Source of the DNA: Neopararhizobium haloflavum
Lineage (GTDB): Bacteria > Pseudomonadota > Alphaproteobacteria > Rhizobiales > Rhizobiaceae
NCBI RefSeq assembly: GCF_002750855.1
Contig: NZ_NWUC01000004.1
Location: forward strand, 124,001 to 188,000
DNA: 64,000 bases
Reading direction: 5' to 3'
The notes under the pieces are model-generated. The model was not told the origin of the DNA. It searched no databases and saw only the letters and a program-made list of their open reading frames with translations. A program made the position numbers and the translations under genes. This document shows, piece by piece, positions 39,099 to 48,651 of this stretch. Position 1 is the first letter of the stretch. Each line of letters opens with the position of its first letter.

Positions 39099-41216
39099 TC
39101 AACCAACCTTCAGCCAGACGTGGTTGTCGTGAAATGCGGCACCGCCATAGGGCGCCACAGCATCGGCCCCCGTCAGTACGTTGATCCCTTCGCCGTCGAC
39201 ATGGGCCTTGTTCGGCCATATGCCCTCCGCGATCAGGACGCCCGGCTTGACGGCATCGGTGACGACGGCTTGAAGCCGAACGGAACCGCGTTCATTGCCG
39301 AGCCGCACCAGCATGCCGTCCTTGATCGAATGCGTTCTCGCATCTTGCGATGAGATCATGACCGTCGGCCGTCCCTCTCGCCTGGAGGAACCGCTTGTTT
39401 CCGTGAACGTCGAATTCAGGAACGAACGCGCTGGAGAGGTCGCCAGGCGGAAAGGATGATCCGCATCCGCCACCTCGATCAGATCCACATGGTCGGGAAA
39501 AGCCGGGAGACGGCGGTAGTCACCGAGAATACCGACGTTCTCAGGAGGCCGGTTCGGGGCCGCCGTACCGGTCCAATCCGGCCGAAAGCGAAATTTTCCA
39601 TCTGGGAAACCGAATCCGTCGAGATGATGGGATGTGCGGAAGTCCGGTTGGCAGTCGATCCACTTTTCCCCTGTGAGCTCATCGAAGCCGATCCTGCCGC
39701 CGGCCTTCAACATGCGATCGATGAGTGTTCGGGCGCCAAGGCCGAAACCCGGCTTGTCGGCAACGCCGAGACGCTCGGCAAGTCCCTCGATGACCTGAAG
39801 ATTGCTGCGCACCGTTTCAGGCGGATCGACCAGTTTCGGTCCGAGTACGATGTGCTGCTGGCCGCCGCCGCGATAAATGTCGTCGTGCTCCAGAAACATC
39901 GTCGCCGGCAGGACGAGGTCTGCCATGGCGGCTGTTTCGGTCATGAAATGCTCGTGAACCGCGACGAAGAGGTCGTCTCGCGCAAGTCCGTCTCGCACCA
40001 GACGCTGTTCGGGCGCCACGTTGGCAGGGTTGGTGTTCTGGATCAGCATCGCCGAGACGGGCGGGCCGTGACGCAGCGCTTCGGCATCGCCGGTCAGCAC
40101 GCGGCCGATCTGCGACTGGTCGAGGCTGCGAATGCTCGGATCCTTCAATCCGGCACCGATGATCTCCGACTTGTCCATCCCGAAGATGTCGCTGTTGGAG
40201 TGGAATGCGCCACCACCCTCGTACTGCCAGGATCCGGTCACCGAGGCGATCGACAGCGCGGCGTGCATGTTGACGGCCCCGTTTCGACTGCGGGTAAAGC
40301 CATAGCCGAGGCGAAGATAGGTCCGCTTTGTCCGACCGATAAGGCGGGCGAATTCCTCGATCTCGCTGACTGACAGCCCGGTGATGCCCGACGCCCATTC
40401 GGGAGTTCGCGTCGCAAGATGGGTCTCCAGACCATCCGGATCGTCCGTATGGGCCTTGAGGAACGCGCGGTCGGCATAGCCTTCGCGGAAGAGAACGTGC
40501 ATCACGGCGCAGGCGAGCGCACCGTCCGTGCCTGGCCGCACGAGAAGCTTGACGTCCGCCTGCTTCATCGTCGGATTGTCATAGACGTCGATGACGACGA
40601 TCCTGGCGCCACGCTCCTTGCGCGCACGGATCGCGTGGGTCATCACGTTGACCTGCGTTGCGACGGCATTGGTGCCCCAGATCACGACGCAGTCGGACTT
40701 GGCCATCTCACGCGGGTCAGGACCGACCAGCTTGCCGGCACCCATGACATAGCCCGTCCAGGCCATGTTGGTGCAGATCGAATCGAACTGGCCGGAATAC
40801 CGGCGCGCGTGGCGCAGGCGATGGATCGAATCGCGCTGCACGAGCCCCATCGTACCGGCATAGAAATAGGGCCACACGGCTTCGGAGCCATGCCGGGCCT
40901 CGGCCTTCAGGAATTTGTCGGCGACGAGATCGAGTGCATCGCTCCAGTCGATCCGCTTCCAGCCGCCCTCACCCTTCTCGCCGACGCGGCGCATCGGGTG
41001 AAGCAGACGGTCCGGGTGATGGATCCGCTCGGCGTAGCGCGCCACCTTGGCGCAAATGACGCCGGCGGTGTAGCTGTTGGCTGGATCGCCTCGAACGCGG
41101 CCGATCGTGCGATCGTCGAGCAGTTCGACTTCCAGCGCGCAGGTCGAGGGACAATCATGCGGACAGGCCGAATGGCCGATCCGAGTCAGGGCCGAGATGG
41201 GTGTCGCTTCATTCAT
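39099..41216 (-). CDS. Molybdopterin (bis-MGD) oxidoreductase with N-terminal 4Fe-4S site
   Basis: A 705-residue enzyme of the DMSO-reductase superfamily. C18, C22, C26 and C55 (in CPHDCPSTC and VICAK) form the 4Fe-4S site. Molybdopterin-binding segments follow (TNMAWTGYVMGAGKL, ADVKLLVRPGTDGALA), with a C-terminal MopB domain (LLIAEGIWPNKA-like region VLIAEGIWPNK). No signal peptide or twin arginine is seen, so it should be cytoplasmic. No partner subunits lie nearby, so the electron acceptor and substrate are unknown. I start at MNEATPISAL; the 26 residues before it in frame lack similarity. It is divergent from rlmJ. Confidence 0.88.
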   Translation of the reverse strand: MNEATPISALTRIGHSACPHDCPSTCALEVELLDDRTIGRVRGDPANSYTAGVICAKVARYAERIHHPDRLLHPMRRVGEKGEGGWKRIDWSDALDLVADKFLKAEARHGSEAVWPYFYAGTMGLVQRDSIHRLRHARRYSGQFDSICTNMAWTGYVMGAGKLVGPDPREMAKSDCVVIWGTNAVATQVNVMTHAIRARKERGARIVVIDVYDNPTMKQADVKLLVRPGTDGALACAVMHVLFREGYADRAFLKAHTDDPDGLETHLATRTPEWASGITGLSVSEIEEFARLIGRTKRTYLRLGYGFTRSRNGAVNMHAALSIASVTGSWQYEGGGAFHSNSDIFGMDKSEIIGAGLKDPSIRSLDQSQIGRVLTGDAEALRHGPPVSAMLIQNTNPANVAPEQRLVRDGLARDDLFVAVHEHFMTETAAMADLVLPATMFLEHDDIYRGGGQQHIVLGPKLVDPPETVRSNLQVIEGLAERLGVADKPGFGLGARTLIDRMLKAGGRIGFDELTGEKWIDCQPDFRTSHHLDGFGFPDGKFRFRPDWTGTAAPNRPPENVGILGDYRRLPAFPDHVDLIEVADADHPFRLATSPARSFLNSTFTETSGSSRREGRPTVMISSQDARTHSIKDGMLVRLGNERGSVRLQAVVTDAVKPGVLIAEGIWPNKAHVDGEGINVLTGADAVAPYGGAAFHDNHVWLKVG

Positions 41217-41311
41217 GCTTTTCCTATAGTCGAGTTCGATCAGGCGAACCAAACAATTCCCGTGAAGCAAGCATCCGGCTTGCCGATCAAACACCGTCAG
41301 CGACCCACCCG

Positions 41312-42178
41312 ATGAATTACCGGCACATCTATCACGCAGGCAATTTCGCCGACGTTCTCAAGCATGCAGTCCTGGCTCGGCTGGTGACCTATCTGAAGGG
41401 CAAGGATAAGGCATTCAGGGTGATCGATACCCACGCCGGCATCGGTGTCTACGATCTCTCCTCCCCGCAGGCTCAGCGCACCGGCGAGTGGCTCAGCGGA
41501 ATCGGCGCCCTGATGGACAGCACGCCGACACCCGAGGCAGCCGCCCTGCTCTCGCCCTATATGGACTGCATCCGCGATCTCAATCCTGATGGGGGCGTGA
41601 CGCTCTATCCCGGTTCGCCCAAGCTTGCCCGCATGCTGATGCGCAAGCAGGATCGTCTGTCCGCGATCGAGTTGCATCCCGACGATTCGCGTGTGCTGCA
41701 GGCTGCCTTCGACGGCGACTATCAAACGCGGGTCATCCATCTCGACGGGTGGCTGGCACTCGGGGCGCATGTCCCGCCGAAGGAAAAGCGCGGCCTCGTA
41801 CTCGTCGATCCACCATTCGAGCAGCCGGGCGAATTCGACCGCATGGTCGATGGCCTCGCCCGCGCACTGCGACGCTGGCGCGGTGGCACCTATTGTCTCT
41901 GGTATCCGATCAAGAGCGACAGTCCCGACAAAACGTTTCACCAACGCATCTGCGCCCTGGATCTTCCTGACGTTCTGGCCGTGGAACACTGGGTCCGCGA
42001 GCGCACCGCGCCAACAGGACTGAGCGGATCGGGAATGGTGATCATCAATCCGCCCTACACGCTCGCCGACGAACTCACCGTCATGCTGCCAGCGCTCGAA
42101 CAGGCGCTCAACCGTGATGACCGGGCCGGCAGCCGCGTGTGGAACCTCGCCTCATATCGTGCAGGCCGGCAACAGTGA
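41312..42178 (+). CDS. rlmJ: 23S rRNA (adenine(2030)-N6)-methyltransferase RlmJ
   Basis: Methylates A2030 of 23S rRNA using S-adenosylmethionine. The 288-residue protein begins with the diagnostic MNYRHIYHAGNFADVLKHAVL. It has the SAM-binding VIDTHAGIGVYDL and the amino-methylase motif VLVDPPFEQPGEF. These match the E. coli protein closely in pattern. The frame opens 37 codons earlier, but that part overlaps the divergent oxidoreductase promoter and is not conserved. It is separated by 97 bases from the small exported-protein gene. Confidence 0.94.
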   Translation: MNYRHIYHAGNFADVLKHAVLARLVTYLKGKDKAFRVIDTHAGIGVYDLSSPQAQRTGEWLSGIGALMDSTPTPEAAALLSPYMDCIRDLNPDGGVTLYPGSPKLARMLMRKQDRLSAIELHPDDSRVLQAAFDGDYQTRVIHLDGWLALGAHVPPKEKRGLVLVDPPFEQPGEFDRMVDGLARALRRWRGGTYCLWYPIKSDSPDKTFHQRICALDLPDVLAVEHWVRERTAPTGLSGSGMVIINPPYTLADELTVMLPALEQALNRDDRAGSRVWNLASYRAGRQQ

Positions 42179-42275
42179 GAGTTTAATCGCCAAGAACGCG
42201 GCCTTCCTGCCTTGACGCTTGCATCAGCGGCACCGCATTCTCCCCCTGATTGATCGAATATCGGAGTCGCGTTCC

Positions 42276-42701
42276 ATGAAAAAGTCCGCCTCGACCCTGC
42301 TGGCGCTCTGCCTGACGGCGATCTGCCTGCAACCGGCCCGGGCGGCCGACTACATTGTGGCACCGACAACCGCTTCGATCTGTAACGAGCATCGGGTTCT
42401 TTCCCGCATCGTGTCGCGATTCGACTATGCGGACGACAATCTGCTTCACACTGGCCTCGCCATTGCCGATTTCTCGGCGATTCAGCAGACGCGCTATGAG
42501 CCGCGCACCGAAAAGAACCTGGTCGAGCGCCACTATTGCCGCGCCTATGCCAACATGACGGACAACCGGTCGCGTCCGATCTGGTTCCTGATCGAGGGCG
42601 ACATGGGTTATGCCGGCATCATCGGCGACAACGTGGAATTCTGCGTCGCCGGCCTCGATCCGCTTCGCGTCTACGGGGCGGACTGCAAGTCGCTGCAGTG
42701 A
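42276..42701 (+). CDS. Small exported cysteine-containing protein of unknown function
   Basis: A 141-residue protein with a classical signal peptide (MKKSASTLLALCLTAICLQP, cleavage after ARA). The mature part of about 118 residues contains four cysteines (in SICNEH, RHYCRAY, VEFCVAG and ADCKSLQ), which could form two disulphides. It also holds an aromatic-rich core (IWFLIEGDMGYAGIIGDN). No family is recognised. Its stop overlaps the GTG start of the RNase T2 gene (GTGA). The two are therefore translated together and both exported, which suggests a functional link. Confidence 0.8.
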   Translation: MKKSASTLLALCLTAICLQPARAADYIVAPTTASICNEHRVLSRIVSRFDYADDNLLHTGLAIADFSAIQQTRYEPRTEKNLVERHYCRAYANMTDNRSRPIWFLIEGDMGYAGIIGDNVEFCVAGLDPLRVYGADCKSLQ

Positions 42702-43375
42702 TTGCGCGCGGACATCGGTCGGCACCGCCGGGCTATAACGGCGCAGCAGTCGCGGCCATCGCCGTCCTTTGCCTCTGCCCGCCTGCACTTGGTCAGGCGC
42801 AATCCGCTTCGTTCGATTTCTACGTCCTGGCACTCTCCTGGTCGCCCAGCTTCTGCCGCAGCGACGAAGGCGGCGGAAACGCCTTTCAATGTGGCGAGCA
42901 ATCGACGGACTACGGATTCGTCGTGCACGGGCTGTGGCCGCAGCATGAGCACGGCTATCCCGAACATTGCGAGAGCCGCCATCCCGATCGGGTGCCCGAG
43001 GAGACGGGCAAGCCCTATTTCGACATCATGCCGGGCATGGGCCTGATCGGTCACCAGTGGAGAAAGCACGGCAGTTGTACGGGGCTGTCGCCGCAAAGCT
43101 ATCTCGAAGCAACGCGCGAAGCCCGTGACGCGGTTCACGTCCCAGCGAGCCTGCAATCCATGCGCGGCGACATGCGGGTTGACCCGCAGGCCGTGGAGGC
43201 CGCCTTCATCGGTGCCAACCCCGGGCTTGAAGCCAACGGCATCGCGGTGACGTGCGACCGGGACAATCTGCGTGAGATACGCATCTGCCTCACCAAGGAG
43301 CTTGGCTTCCGCTCCTGTCCGGAGGTCGATGCCGACGGGTGCAGGCGCCACGACATCGGGTTTCCCGGCCGCTGA
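42698..43375 (+). CDS. Ribonuclease T2-family secreted endoribonuclease
   Basis: A 225-residue enzyme expected to cut RNA through a 2',3'-cyclic intermediate in the periplasm or outside the cell. The two catalytic segments are HGLWPQHEHG and GHQWRKHGSC, each with the essential histidine, and FDFYVLALSWSPSFC marks the fold start. The GTG start overlapping the preceding stop gives a signal sequence (AAVAAIAVLCLCPPALG). Several further cysteines (FQCGEQ, EHCES, TCDRD, ICLTK, SCPE) fit a disulphide-rich exported protein. A GST follows 64 bases later. Confidence 0.9.
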   Translation: MIARGHRSAPPGYNGAAVAAIAVLCLCPPALGQAQSASFDFYVLALSWSPSFCRSDEGGGNAFQCGEQSTDYGFVVHGLWPQHEHGYPEHCESRHPDRVPEETGKPYFDIMPGMGLIGHQWRKHGSCTGLSPQSYLEATREARDAVHVPASLQSMRGDMRVDPQAVEAAFIGANPGLEANGIAVTCDRDNLREIRICLTKELGFRSCPEVDADGCRRHDIGFPGR

Positions 43376-43439
43376 AGCGATCGGTCGATTGGTCTAAGCT
43401 TCGTCCACCGAATCAACTCCATTCGAAAGGACGACGGTC

Positions 43440-44036
43440 TTGCGCATCCTCTATTCGCCTGCCTCCCCCTACTCGGCCAAGGTCCGCATGGCTGCCACCT
43501 ATGCCGGTCTCGCCTTTACGTCGACGAAGACGGAAACGGGTAAGGAGCCAGCAGAACTCATCGACAACAACCCGCTTGGGAAGATCCCGACGCTGGTGGC
43601 GGATACGGGACAGGCCGTCTTCGACAGCCGCGCGATCATGCAATATCTCGACCGTGAAAGCGGTCGCAAACTCTATCCGCGCAATGCGGGCAAACGCACG
43701 GAAGCAGAGGTTCTCGAAGCGTTGTGTGACGGAATCTGCGATTGCCTGCTGGCCATCGTCTACGAACGGCGCTTCAGGCCTGAGGAAAAGGTTCACCAGG
43801 AATGGATCGACAAGCAGTGGCGCAAGGCCGAGCGCGGGCTGGATTACCTCAACGCCAATATGCCGCGGACAACCAAGACGCTGCACGCCGGCCACTTCGC
43901 GCTTGCCGGGATGCTCGGCTACCTCGCACTTCGCTTCGACGGAGATTGGGAACGCGGTCGGGCGAAGCTGAAGAACTGGCCGCAAAAATTTGAAAAGTTC
44001 TTCCCGGCCCATGCCGAGCTCAAGCCGCAGGCCTGA
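43440..44036 (+). CDS. Glutathione S-transferase family protein (second of three)
   Basis: A 198-residue GST with a TTG start preceded by GAAAGGACGACGG. The N-terminal thioredoxin fold reads LRILYSPASPYSAKVRMAA, with the serine in SPYSAK as the likely thiol-activating residue. It has GKIPTLVADTG and DSRAIMQYLD for glutathione binding, and then a helical domain. There is no in-frame ATG nearby. The gene follows RNase T2 on the same strand but is probably independent. It is followed by a hairpin that also ends the outer-membrane protein gene on the other strand. Confidence 0.88.
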   Translation: MRILYSPASPYSAKVRMAATYAGLAFTSTKTETGKEPAELIDNNPLGKIPTLVADTGQAVFDSRAIMQYLDRESGRKLYPRNAGKRTEAEVLEALCDGICDCLLAIVYERRFRPEEKVHQEWIDKQWRKAERGLDYLNANMPRTTKTLHAGHFALAGMLGYLALRFDGDWERGRAKLKNWPQKFEKFFPAHAELKPQA

Positions 44037-44044
44037 GACATATC

Positions 44045-44082
44045 AATAAAAAAGCCGGGACCCAGAAGGATCCCGGCTCTCA
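44045..44082 (-). terminator. Terminator of the outer-membrane barrel gene
   Basis: The arm AGCCGGGA pairs with TCCCGGCT, continued by CC/GG with one bulged A, around a short loop. Read on the minus strand, the direction of the barrel gene, the stem is followed by CTTTTTTATT, a strong T tract. It lies shortly after the GST stop and may also slow plus-strand transcription. Confidence 0.8.
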
Positions 44083-44119
44083 AGCCAGCCGCGACGGGAG
44101 GCATCGCGGCGACGCCTTA

Positions 44120-44764
44120 TCAGAACTTCAGGCCAACACCTGCGCGAACGCTGTGCTCGTCATAACCCGAAGAGAACGTGCCGGTGCCCGGCAGCGTGTA
44201 GTCTTCAGCACCGTAGTCGGTGTAGCGGTATTCGACGCGGGCCGTGATGTTGTCCGTCACGAAGCCTTCGACACCACCGCCGACGGTGTAACCGACCGAC
44301 GTGTTGGAATCGGAGCCGAGTTCGTTGCCGTACTCGATATCAGCGGCTGCAACACCACCCGTGGCGTAGACCATGAACGGGTTGAAGGTGTAGCCAACGC
44401 GGCCGCGAACCGAACCGAAGACGCCCGGATCTGCGGAAACGAAGTCGTTGCCGCCTTCGACACCCGAATAGCCGACGTCGCCTTCAACACCGAACACGAA
44501 GTTGTCGACCTGCCAGTTGTAACCGGCATAGGCGCCACCCGAGAGGTCCTCGGCGTCATCGTCTTCGATCGCTTCGTAGTCACCCCAGTTGTAGCCGAGG
44601 AAGACACCGGCGTAAGGGCCGGTCCACAGCTGAACCGGAGCCGGCTCGATCTGCGGGGCAGCCGGCGGTGCCGGCGGTTCCATGATGGCGTCGGCAGCAT
44701 AAGCGGATGCCGCGAAGGGCAGCACCATGGCAGTTGCCAGACCGGCCAGTTTCAATGCACGCAT
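44120..44764 (-). CDS. Outer-membrane beta-barrel protein, Omp25/OmpW-like
   Basis: A 214-residue exported protein. The signal peptide MRALKLAGLATAMVLPFAAS ends at AYA-AD. A proline-rich spacer (MEPPAPPAAPQIEPAP) precedes an eight-stranded barrel with alternating hydrophobic and aromatic residues (WTGPYAGVFLGYNWG, GGAYAGYNWQV, GSVRGRVGYTFNPF). It ends with the C-terminal phenylalanine typical of outer-membrane proteins (RAGVGLKF). I start at the second methionine because AGGAG lies seven bases before it, against one base for the first. Proteins of this type in Hyphomicrobiales tether or shape the outer membrane. Confidence 0.9.
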   Translation of the reverse strand: MRALKLAGLATAMVLPFAASAYAADAIMEPPAPPAAPQIEPAPVQLWTGPYAGVFLGYNWGDYEAIEDDDAEDLSGGAYAGYNWQVDNFVFGVEGDVGYSGVEGGNDFVSADPGVFGSVRGRVGYTFNPFMVYATGGVAAADIEYGNELGSDSNTSVGYTVGGGVEGFVTDNITARVEYRYTDYGAEDYTLPGTGTFSSGYDEHSVRAGVGLKF

Positions 44765-45103
44765 TTCCATACTCCTAAATTCGAACCCATCCGAGCTTCG
44801 CCCGAATGGTTGGACGTTTGTCGTTCTTGTACCCCGCCCTTGCGAGCTCTAACTCGCTTCCGAATGCGGCAGGGACCGAGCCGGAATGTGGAGATTCAGT
44901 GACGGGCCGATGCTTTGCCGGGCGTGAGGCAAATATGCAACAAACCTCTTTGCGTCCCTGAATTCCCTCGTTCATGCGACTGCGAAGACAAAGCGCCGCC
45001 GCCCCCTTTGTTCCGCACCGTCGATGTCTATATTGGGCACTGTTGCCACAATCACACACCTGGCTGATCCAAGTCGGCTGGAAGTTTCAAAGAAGACGCG
45101 TCC
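44765..45103. other. Intergenic region between divergent outer-membrane protein and SDR genes
   Basis: About 340 bases holding the long leader and promoter of the barrel gene on one side and that of the SDR-uvrC run on the other. I see no convincing small gene, RNA or repeat in it. Confidence 0.5.
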
Positions 45104-45868
45104 ATGCAGGCAAGGCTCAGACACGCACTCGTCACTGGCGGTGCCAAACGGATCGGCAGGGCAATTGCCTCGGATCTGGCGAAAAGCGGCTACGCGGTAT
45201 CGGTCCATGCCAACGGATCGCTGGCGGAGGCCGACGCTCTCGCAGCCTGCCTGAACAAGAACGGCGGACGGGCGCAGGTGGTCGGCGGAGATCTGTTCGA
45301 CGGGCAAGCGCCTCAAAGCATACTCTCCCAGGCAGCGTCGAATTTCGGCCCCGTCGACCTTCTCATCAACAATGCGTCCGTTTTTGCCGACGACACGGCC
45401 ACGGAGTTTGACGAGGCGACGTTCAATCGGCATTTCGACATCCACGTCAAAGCGCCGCTTCGCCTTTCCGCCGCGCTTGTCGGCGCCCTTCCTTCCGGTC
45501 AGTCTGCGCTCATCGTCAACGTGATCGATCAGCGAGTCTGGGCGCTCAATCCCCGCTTCTTCTCCTACACTCTGTCAAAATCGACGCTTTGGACGGCGAC
45601 GCAAACCTTGGCGCAGGCACTCGCTCCGCACATCCGCGTCAATGCGATCGGCCCCGGGCCAACCCTTGCCAACGACCGTCAATCGGAGGAGGATTTCGAG
45701 CGTCAGAGCCGCGCCGTCCTACTTGGCCACGGCCCCGACCTTGACGAGTTCGGCCGCACGATCCGCTATCTCGCCGACACACCGTCGATCACCGGCCAGA
45801 TGATCGCACTCGATGGAGGGCAGCACCTTGCGTGGGAAACGCCGGATGTTGCAGACATCACGGAATGA
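45104..45868 (+). CDS. Short-chain dehydrogenase/reductase, pteridine-reductase-like
   Basis: A 254-residue NAD(P)H-dependent reductase. The cofactor loop is [12 protein letters not shown]; the arginine in this TGxxxRIG form is typical of pteridine reductases and FolM rather than ordinary TGxxxGIG enzymes. The catalytic YTLSKSTL (Tyr and Lys) and NNASVF are present, and the C-terminus has [14 protein letters not shown]. It may reduce dihydropterins or dihydrofolate, but other substrates are possible. The stop overlaps the uvrC start by four bases (ATGA). Confidence 0.88.
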   Translation: MQARLRHALVTGGAKRIGRAIASDLAKSGYAVSVHANGSLAEADALAACLNKNGGRAQVVGGDLFDGQAPQSILSQAASNFGPVDLLINNASVFADDTATEFDEATFNRHFDIHVKAPLRLSAALVGALPSGQSALIVNVIDQRVWALNPRFFSYTLSKSTLWTATQTLAQALAPHIRVNAIGPGPTLANDRQSEEDFERQSRAVLLGHGPDLDEFGRTIRYLADTPSITGQMIALDGGQHLAWETPDVADITE

Positions 45869-47973
45869 GCCACCGCAACCGTAACTCGTCACCAAAGACC
45901 AGTGTCTCGCCCAAGGCCGGGCCGCCGGAAGCGAACCCTGAGGAAGAGGGGCTCGCCGGCGGCATCATCTATGACGGCGACAGTGAGGCGGGAGATGAAG
46001 AGGATGCACCCGGGCCGGCTGACGATATCGCCAGCGCGAAGGCGCCAGCAATGGACTGGGAAAACATCAGCGTGACACAACCCGGCACGAGCGGGCCGGA
46101 AGTCATTCAGTCCTTCGTCAAGCGCCTGCCTAACCAGCCGGGCGTCTATCGCATGTTCAACGCCAAAGGCGATGTGCTCTACGTCGGCAAGGCCCGGAGC
46201 CTGAAAAAGCGCGTCGCGAACTATGCTCAGGGGCGTGGCCATTCCAATCGCATCACTCGCATGATCCGCGAAACGGCGCATATGGAATTCGTGACGACGC
46301 GCACGGAAACCGAGGCGCTGCTGCTCGAAGCGAATCTTATCAAGCGATTGCGCCCACGCTTCAACGTCCTGCTTCGTGACGACAAGTCGTTTCCCTACAT
46401 CCTCATCACCGGCGACCACGAGGCGCCGGCAATCTTCAAGCATCGCGGCGCGCGCGCCCGCAAGGGCGACTATTTCGGGCCGTTCGCGTCGGCCGGCGCC
46501 GTGGGACGCACCATCAACTCGTTGCAGCGGGCTTTCCTGCTCCGCACATGCACCGATTCGGTCTACGAAGGGCGGACACGGCCCTGCCTGCTCTACCAGA
46601 TCAAGCGCTGCTCGGCGCCTTGCACCGGCGAGATCGGCCTCGATGATTATGCCGGCCTGGTGAAGGAGGCGGAAAACTTCCTGTCCGGGAAGAGCCAGAC
46701 GGTGAAGGCGCACATGGCCGACGCGATGCAGGCGGCATCCGATGACCTCGATTTCGAACGCGCGGCCGTCTTTCGCGACCGCCTGGCCGCGCTCAGTCAT
46801 GTGCAAAGTCACCAGGGCATCAATCCGCGCACCGTGGAGGAGGCCGATGTCTTCGCCATCCATCTTGGCGGCGGCATCGCGTGCGTCCAGGTCTTCTTCT
46901 TCAGGACAGGCCAGAACTGGGGCAACCGCGCCTATTTCCCGAAAGTCGACCCTCAGATGAGCAGCGCGGAGATTCTCTCTTCCTTCCTATCCCAGTTCTA
47001 CGACGACAAGCCGGTCGCGCGGCAGGTGCTGCTGTCCGAACCGATCGAGGACCAGACGCTTCTGGCCGACGCGCTCAGCCTCAACGGGGGGCGCCGTGTG
47101 GTCGTCGTGGCGCCGCAGCGCGGCGAGAAGCGCGAACTCGTCGACCACGCGCTCGCCAATGCGCGCGAAGCGCATGGACGGCAGATCGCGGAGACGGCTT
47201 CACAGGCGCGTCTGCTCAAGGGTCTGGCGGAAACATTCGGGCTGGAGCGCGTGCCAAGAAGAATCGAGGTCTACGACAATTCGCATATCATGGGCACGAA
47301 CGCCGTCGGCGCAATGATCGTCGCCGGCGCCGGCGGGTTCACCAAGGCGCACTACCGCAAGTTCAACATCCGCTCGACCGATATCACACCGGGCGACGAT
47401 TTCGGCATGATGCGCGAAGTCATCCAGCGCCGTTTCTCGCGGCTCTTGAAGGAAAATGGCGCCGAACCGTCCGCTCCTGATTCGGAGAACGACGACGAAA
47501 CCGTCATGCCTGCCTGGCCCGATCTTATCCTGATCGATGGCGGCCAGGGCCAGATGAGTGCGGTACGCTCGATTCTGGATGAACTCGGGATCCGGCAAAG
47601 GGTAACGGCGATCGGCGTCGCCAAGGGAATGGACAGGGAAGCAGGGCGCGAACGCTTTTTCATGGACGGCCGGGAGCCGTTCTCGCTGCCTCCGCGTGAT
47701 CCGGTGCTCTATTTTGTGCAGCGGCTGCGCGACGAGGCGCACCGCTTCGCCATCGGCTCCCATAGGGCGCGGCGCAAGAAGGAAATGGTCAAGAATCCCC
47801 TTGATGAGATCGGTGGGATCGGGCCTTCACGCAAACGTGCTCTGCTTCACCATTTCGGGACGGCGAAGGCTGTTTCACGCGCCGGCCAAAGTGACCTTGC
47901 GGCTGTCGAGGGCATTTCGCGGGCAATGGCCGAGTTGATCTACAACCATTTTCACGAGGACAGGAAGAATTGA
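45865..47973 (+). CDS. uvrC: UvrABC system protein C
   Basis: Nuclease subunit of nucleotide-excision repair that makes both incisions around a lesion. The 702-residue protein carries the GIY-YIG domain ([22 protein letters not shown]), a UVR motif around residues 290-320 ([18 protein letters not shown]), the RNase-H-like second nuclease domain ([17 protein letters not shown] and [13 protein letters not shown]) and a C-terminal HhH pair ([17 protein letters not shown]). An acidic low-complexity N-terminus of about 80 residues makes it longer than the usual 610. The start overlaps the SDR stop. Confidence 0.96.
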   Translation: MSHRNRNSSPKTSVSPKAGPPEANPEEEGLAGGIIYDGDSEAGDEEDAPGPADDIASAKAPAMDWENISVTQPGTSGPEVIQSFVKRLPNQPGVYRMFNAKGDVLYVGKARSLKKRVANYAQGRGHSNRITRMIRETAHMEFVTTRTETEALLLEANLIKRLRPRFNVLLRDDKSFPYILITGDHEAPAIFKHRGARARKGDYFGPFASAGAVGRTINSLQRAFLLRTCTDSVYEGRTRPCLLYQIKRCSAPCTGEIGLDDYAGLVKEAENFLSGKSQTVKAHMADAMQAASDDLDFERAAVFRDRLAALSHVQSHQGINPRTVEEADVFAIHLGGGIACVQVFFFRTGQNWGNRAYFPKVDPQMSSAEILSSFLSQFYDDKPVARQVLLSEPIEDQTLLADALSLNGGRRVVVVAPQRGEKRELVDHALANAREAHGRQIAETASQARLLKGLAETFGLERVPRRIEVYDNSHIMGTNAVGAMIVAGAGGFTKAHYRKFNIRSTDITPGDDFGMMREVIQRRFSRLLKENGAEPSAPDSENDDETVMPAWPDLILIDGGQGQMSAVRSILDELGIRQRVTAIGVAKGMDREAGRERFFMDGREPFSLPPRDPVLYFVQRLRDEAHRFAIGSHRARRKKEMVKNPLDEIGGIGPSRKRALLHHFGTAKAVSRAGQSDLAAVEGISRAMAELIYNHFHEDRKN

Positions 47974-48066
47974 ACCTGCCTCGAACCACACCGCCGGAAA
48001 AAATCGCGGTTGACGCGGAAGGGTCCGGGCGCTCATTTGGCGCACACCGCAATGCAGAAGGTGCCG

Positions 48067-48651
48067 ATGGCCTCGCCTGTCTACAACATTCCCAACATGC
48101 TGACTTACGGCCGGATATTGGCGGTCCCGCTGATCGTGCTCTGCTTCTTCATCGAGGGACGCCTGCACGGATCCGATTTTGCGCGCTGGACGGCGCTGAT
48201 CCTGTTCGCGGTCGCATCGATCACGGACTGGCTTGACGGTTACCTTGCGCGGCTGTGGGACCAGTCGTCCAACATCGGGCGCATGCTTGATCCGATCGCC
48301 GACAAACTGCTGGTGGCATCGGTGCTGCTGCTGATGGCGGCGGACGGAACGATCGCCGGCTGGACGATCTGGGCGGCGATCATCATCCTTTGCCGTGAGA
48401 TCCTCGTATCGGGCCTGCGCGAATATCTCGCCGCGCTCAAAGTGAGCGTGCCCGTGACGAAGATCGCAAAATGGAAGACGACCATCCAGATGGTCGCGCT
48501 TGGTTTCCTGCTGGCAGGACCGGCCGGCGACAAGGTGCTGCCCTATACGACAGAGATCGGTATCGTGATGCTTTGGATTGCGGCACTCATCACCATCTAT
48601 ACAGGGTACGACTATTTCCGTGCCGGTCTGAAGCACGTGGTGAACGAATGA
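48067..48651 (+). CDS. pgsA: CDP-diacylglycerol--glycerol-3-phosphate 3-phosphatidyltransferase
   Basis: Makes phosphatidylglycerol phosphate, the committed step to phosphatidylglycerol and cardiolipin. The 194-residue membrane protein has NIPNMLTYGRILAVPLIVL at the front and the CDP-alcohol motif TDWLDGYLARLWDQSSNIGRMLDPIADKLL (D-G-x-x-A-R, G, D-x-x-x-D). I start at MASPVYNIPNML because GAAGGTG lies just before it; a methionine five codons earlier is open. The stop overlaps moaD by four bases. The uvrC-pgsA-moaD-moaE order is common in alphaproteobacteria. Confidence 0.92.
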   Translation: MASPVYNIPNMLTYGRILAVPLIVLCFFIEGRLHGSDFARWTALILFAVASITDWLDGYLARLWDQSSNIGRMLDPIADKLLVASVLLLMAADGTIAGWTIWAAIIILCREILVSGLREYLAALKVSVPVTKIAKWKTTIQMVALGFLLAGPAGDKVLPYTTEIGIVMLWIAALITIYTGYDYFRAGLKHVVNE

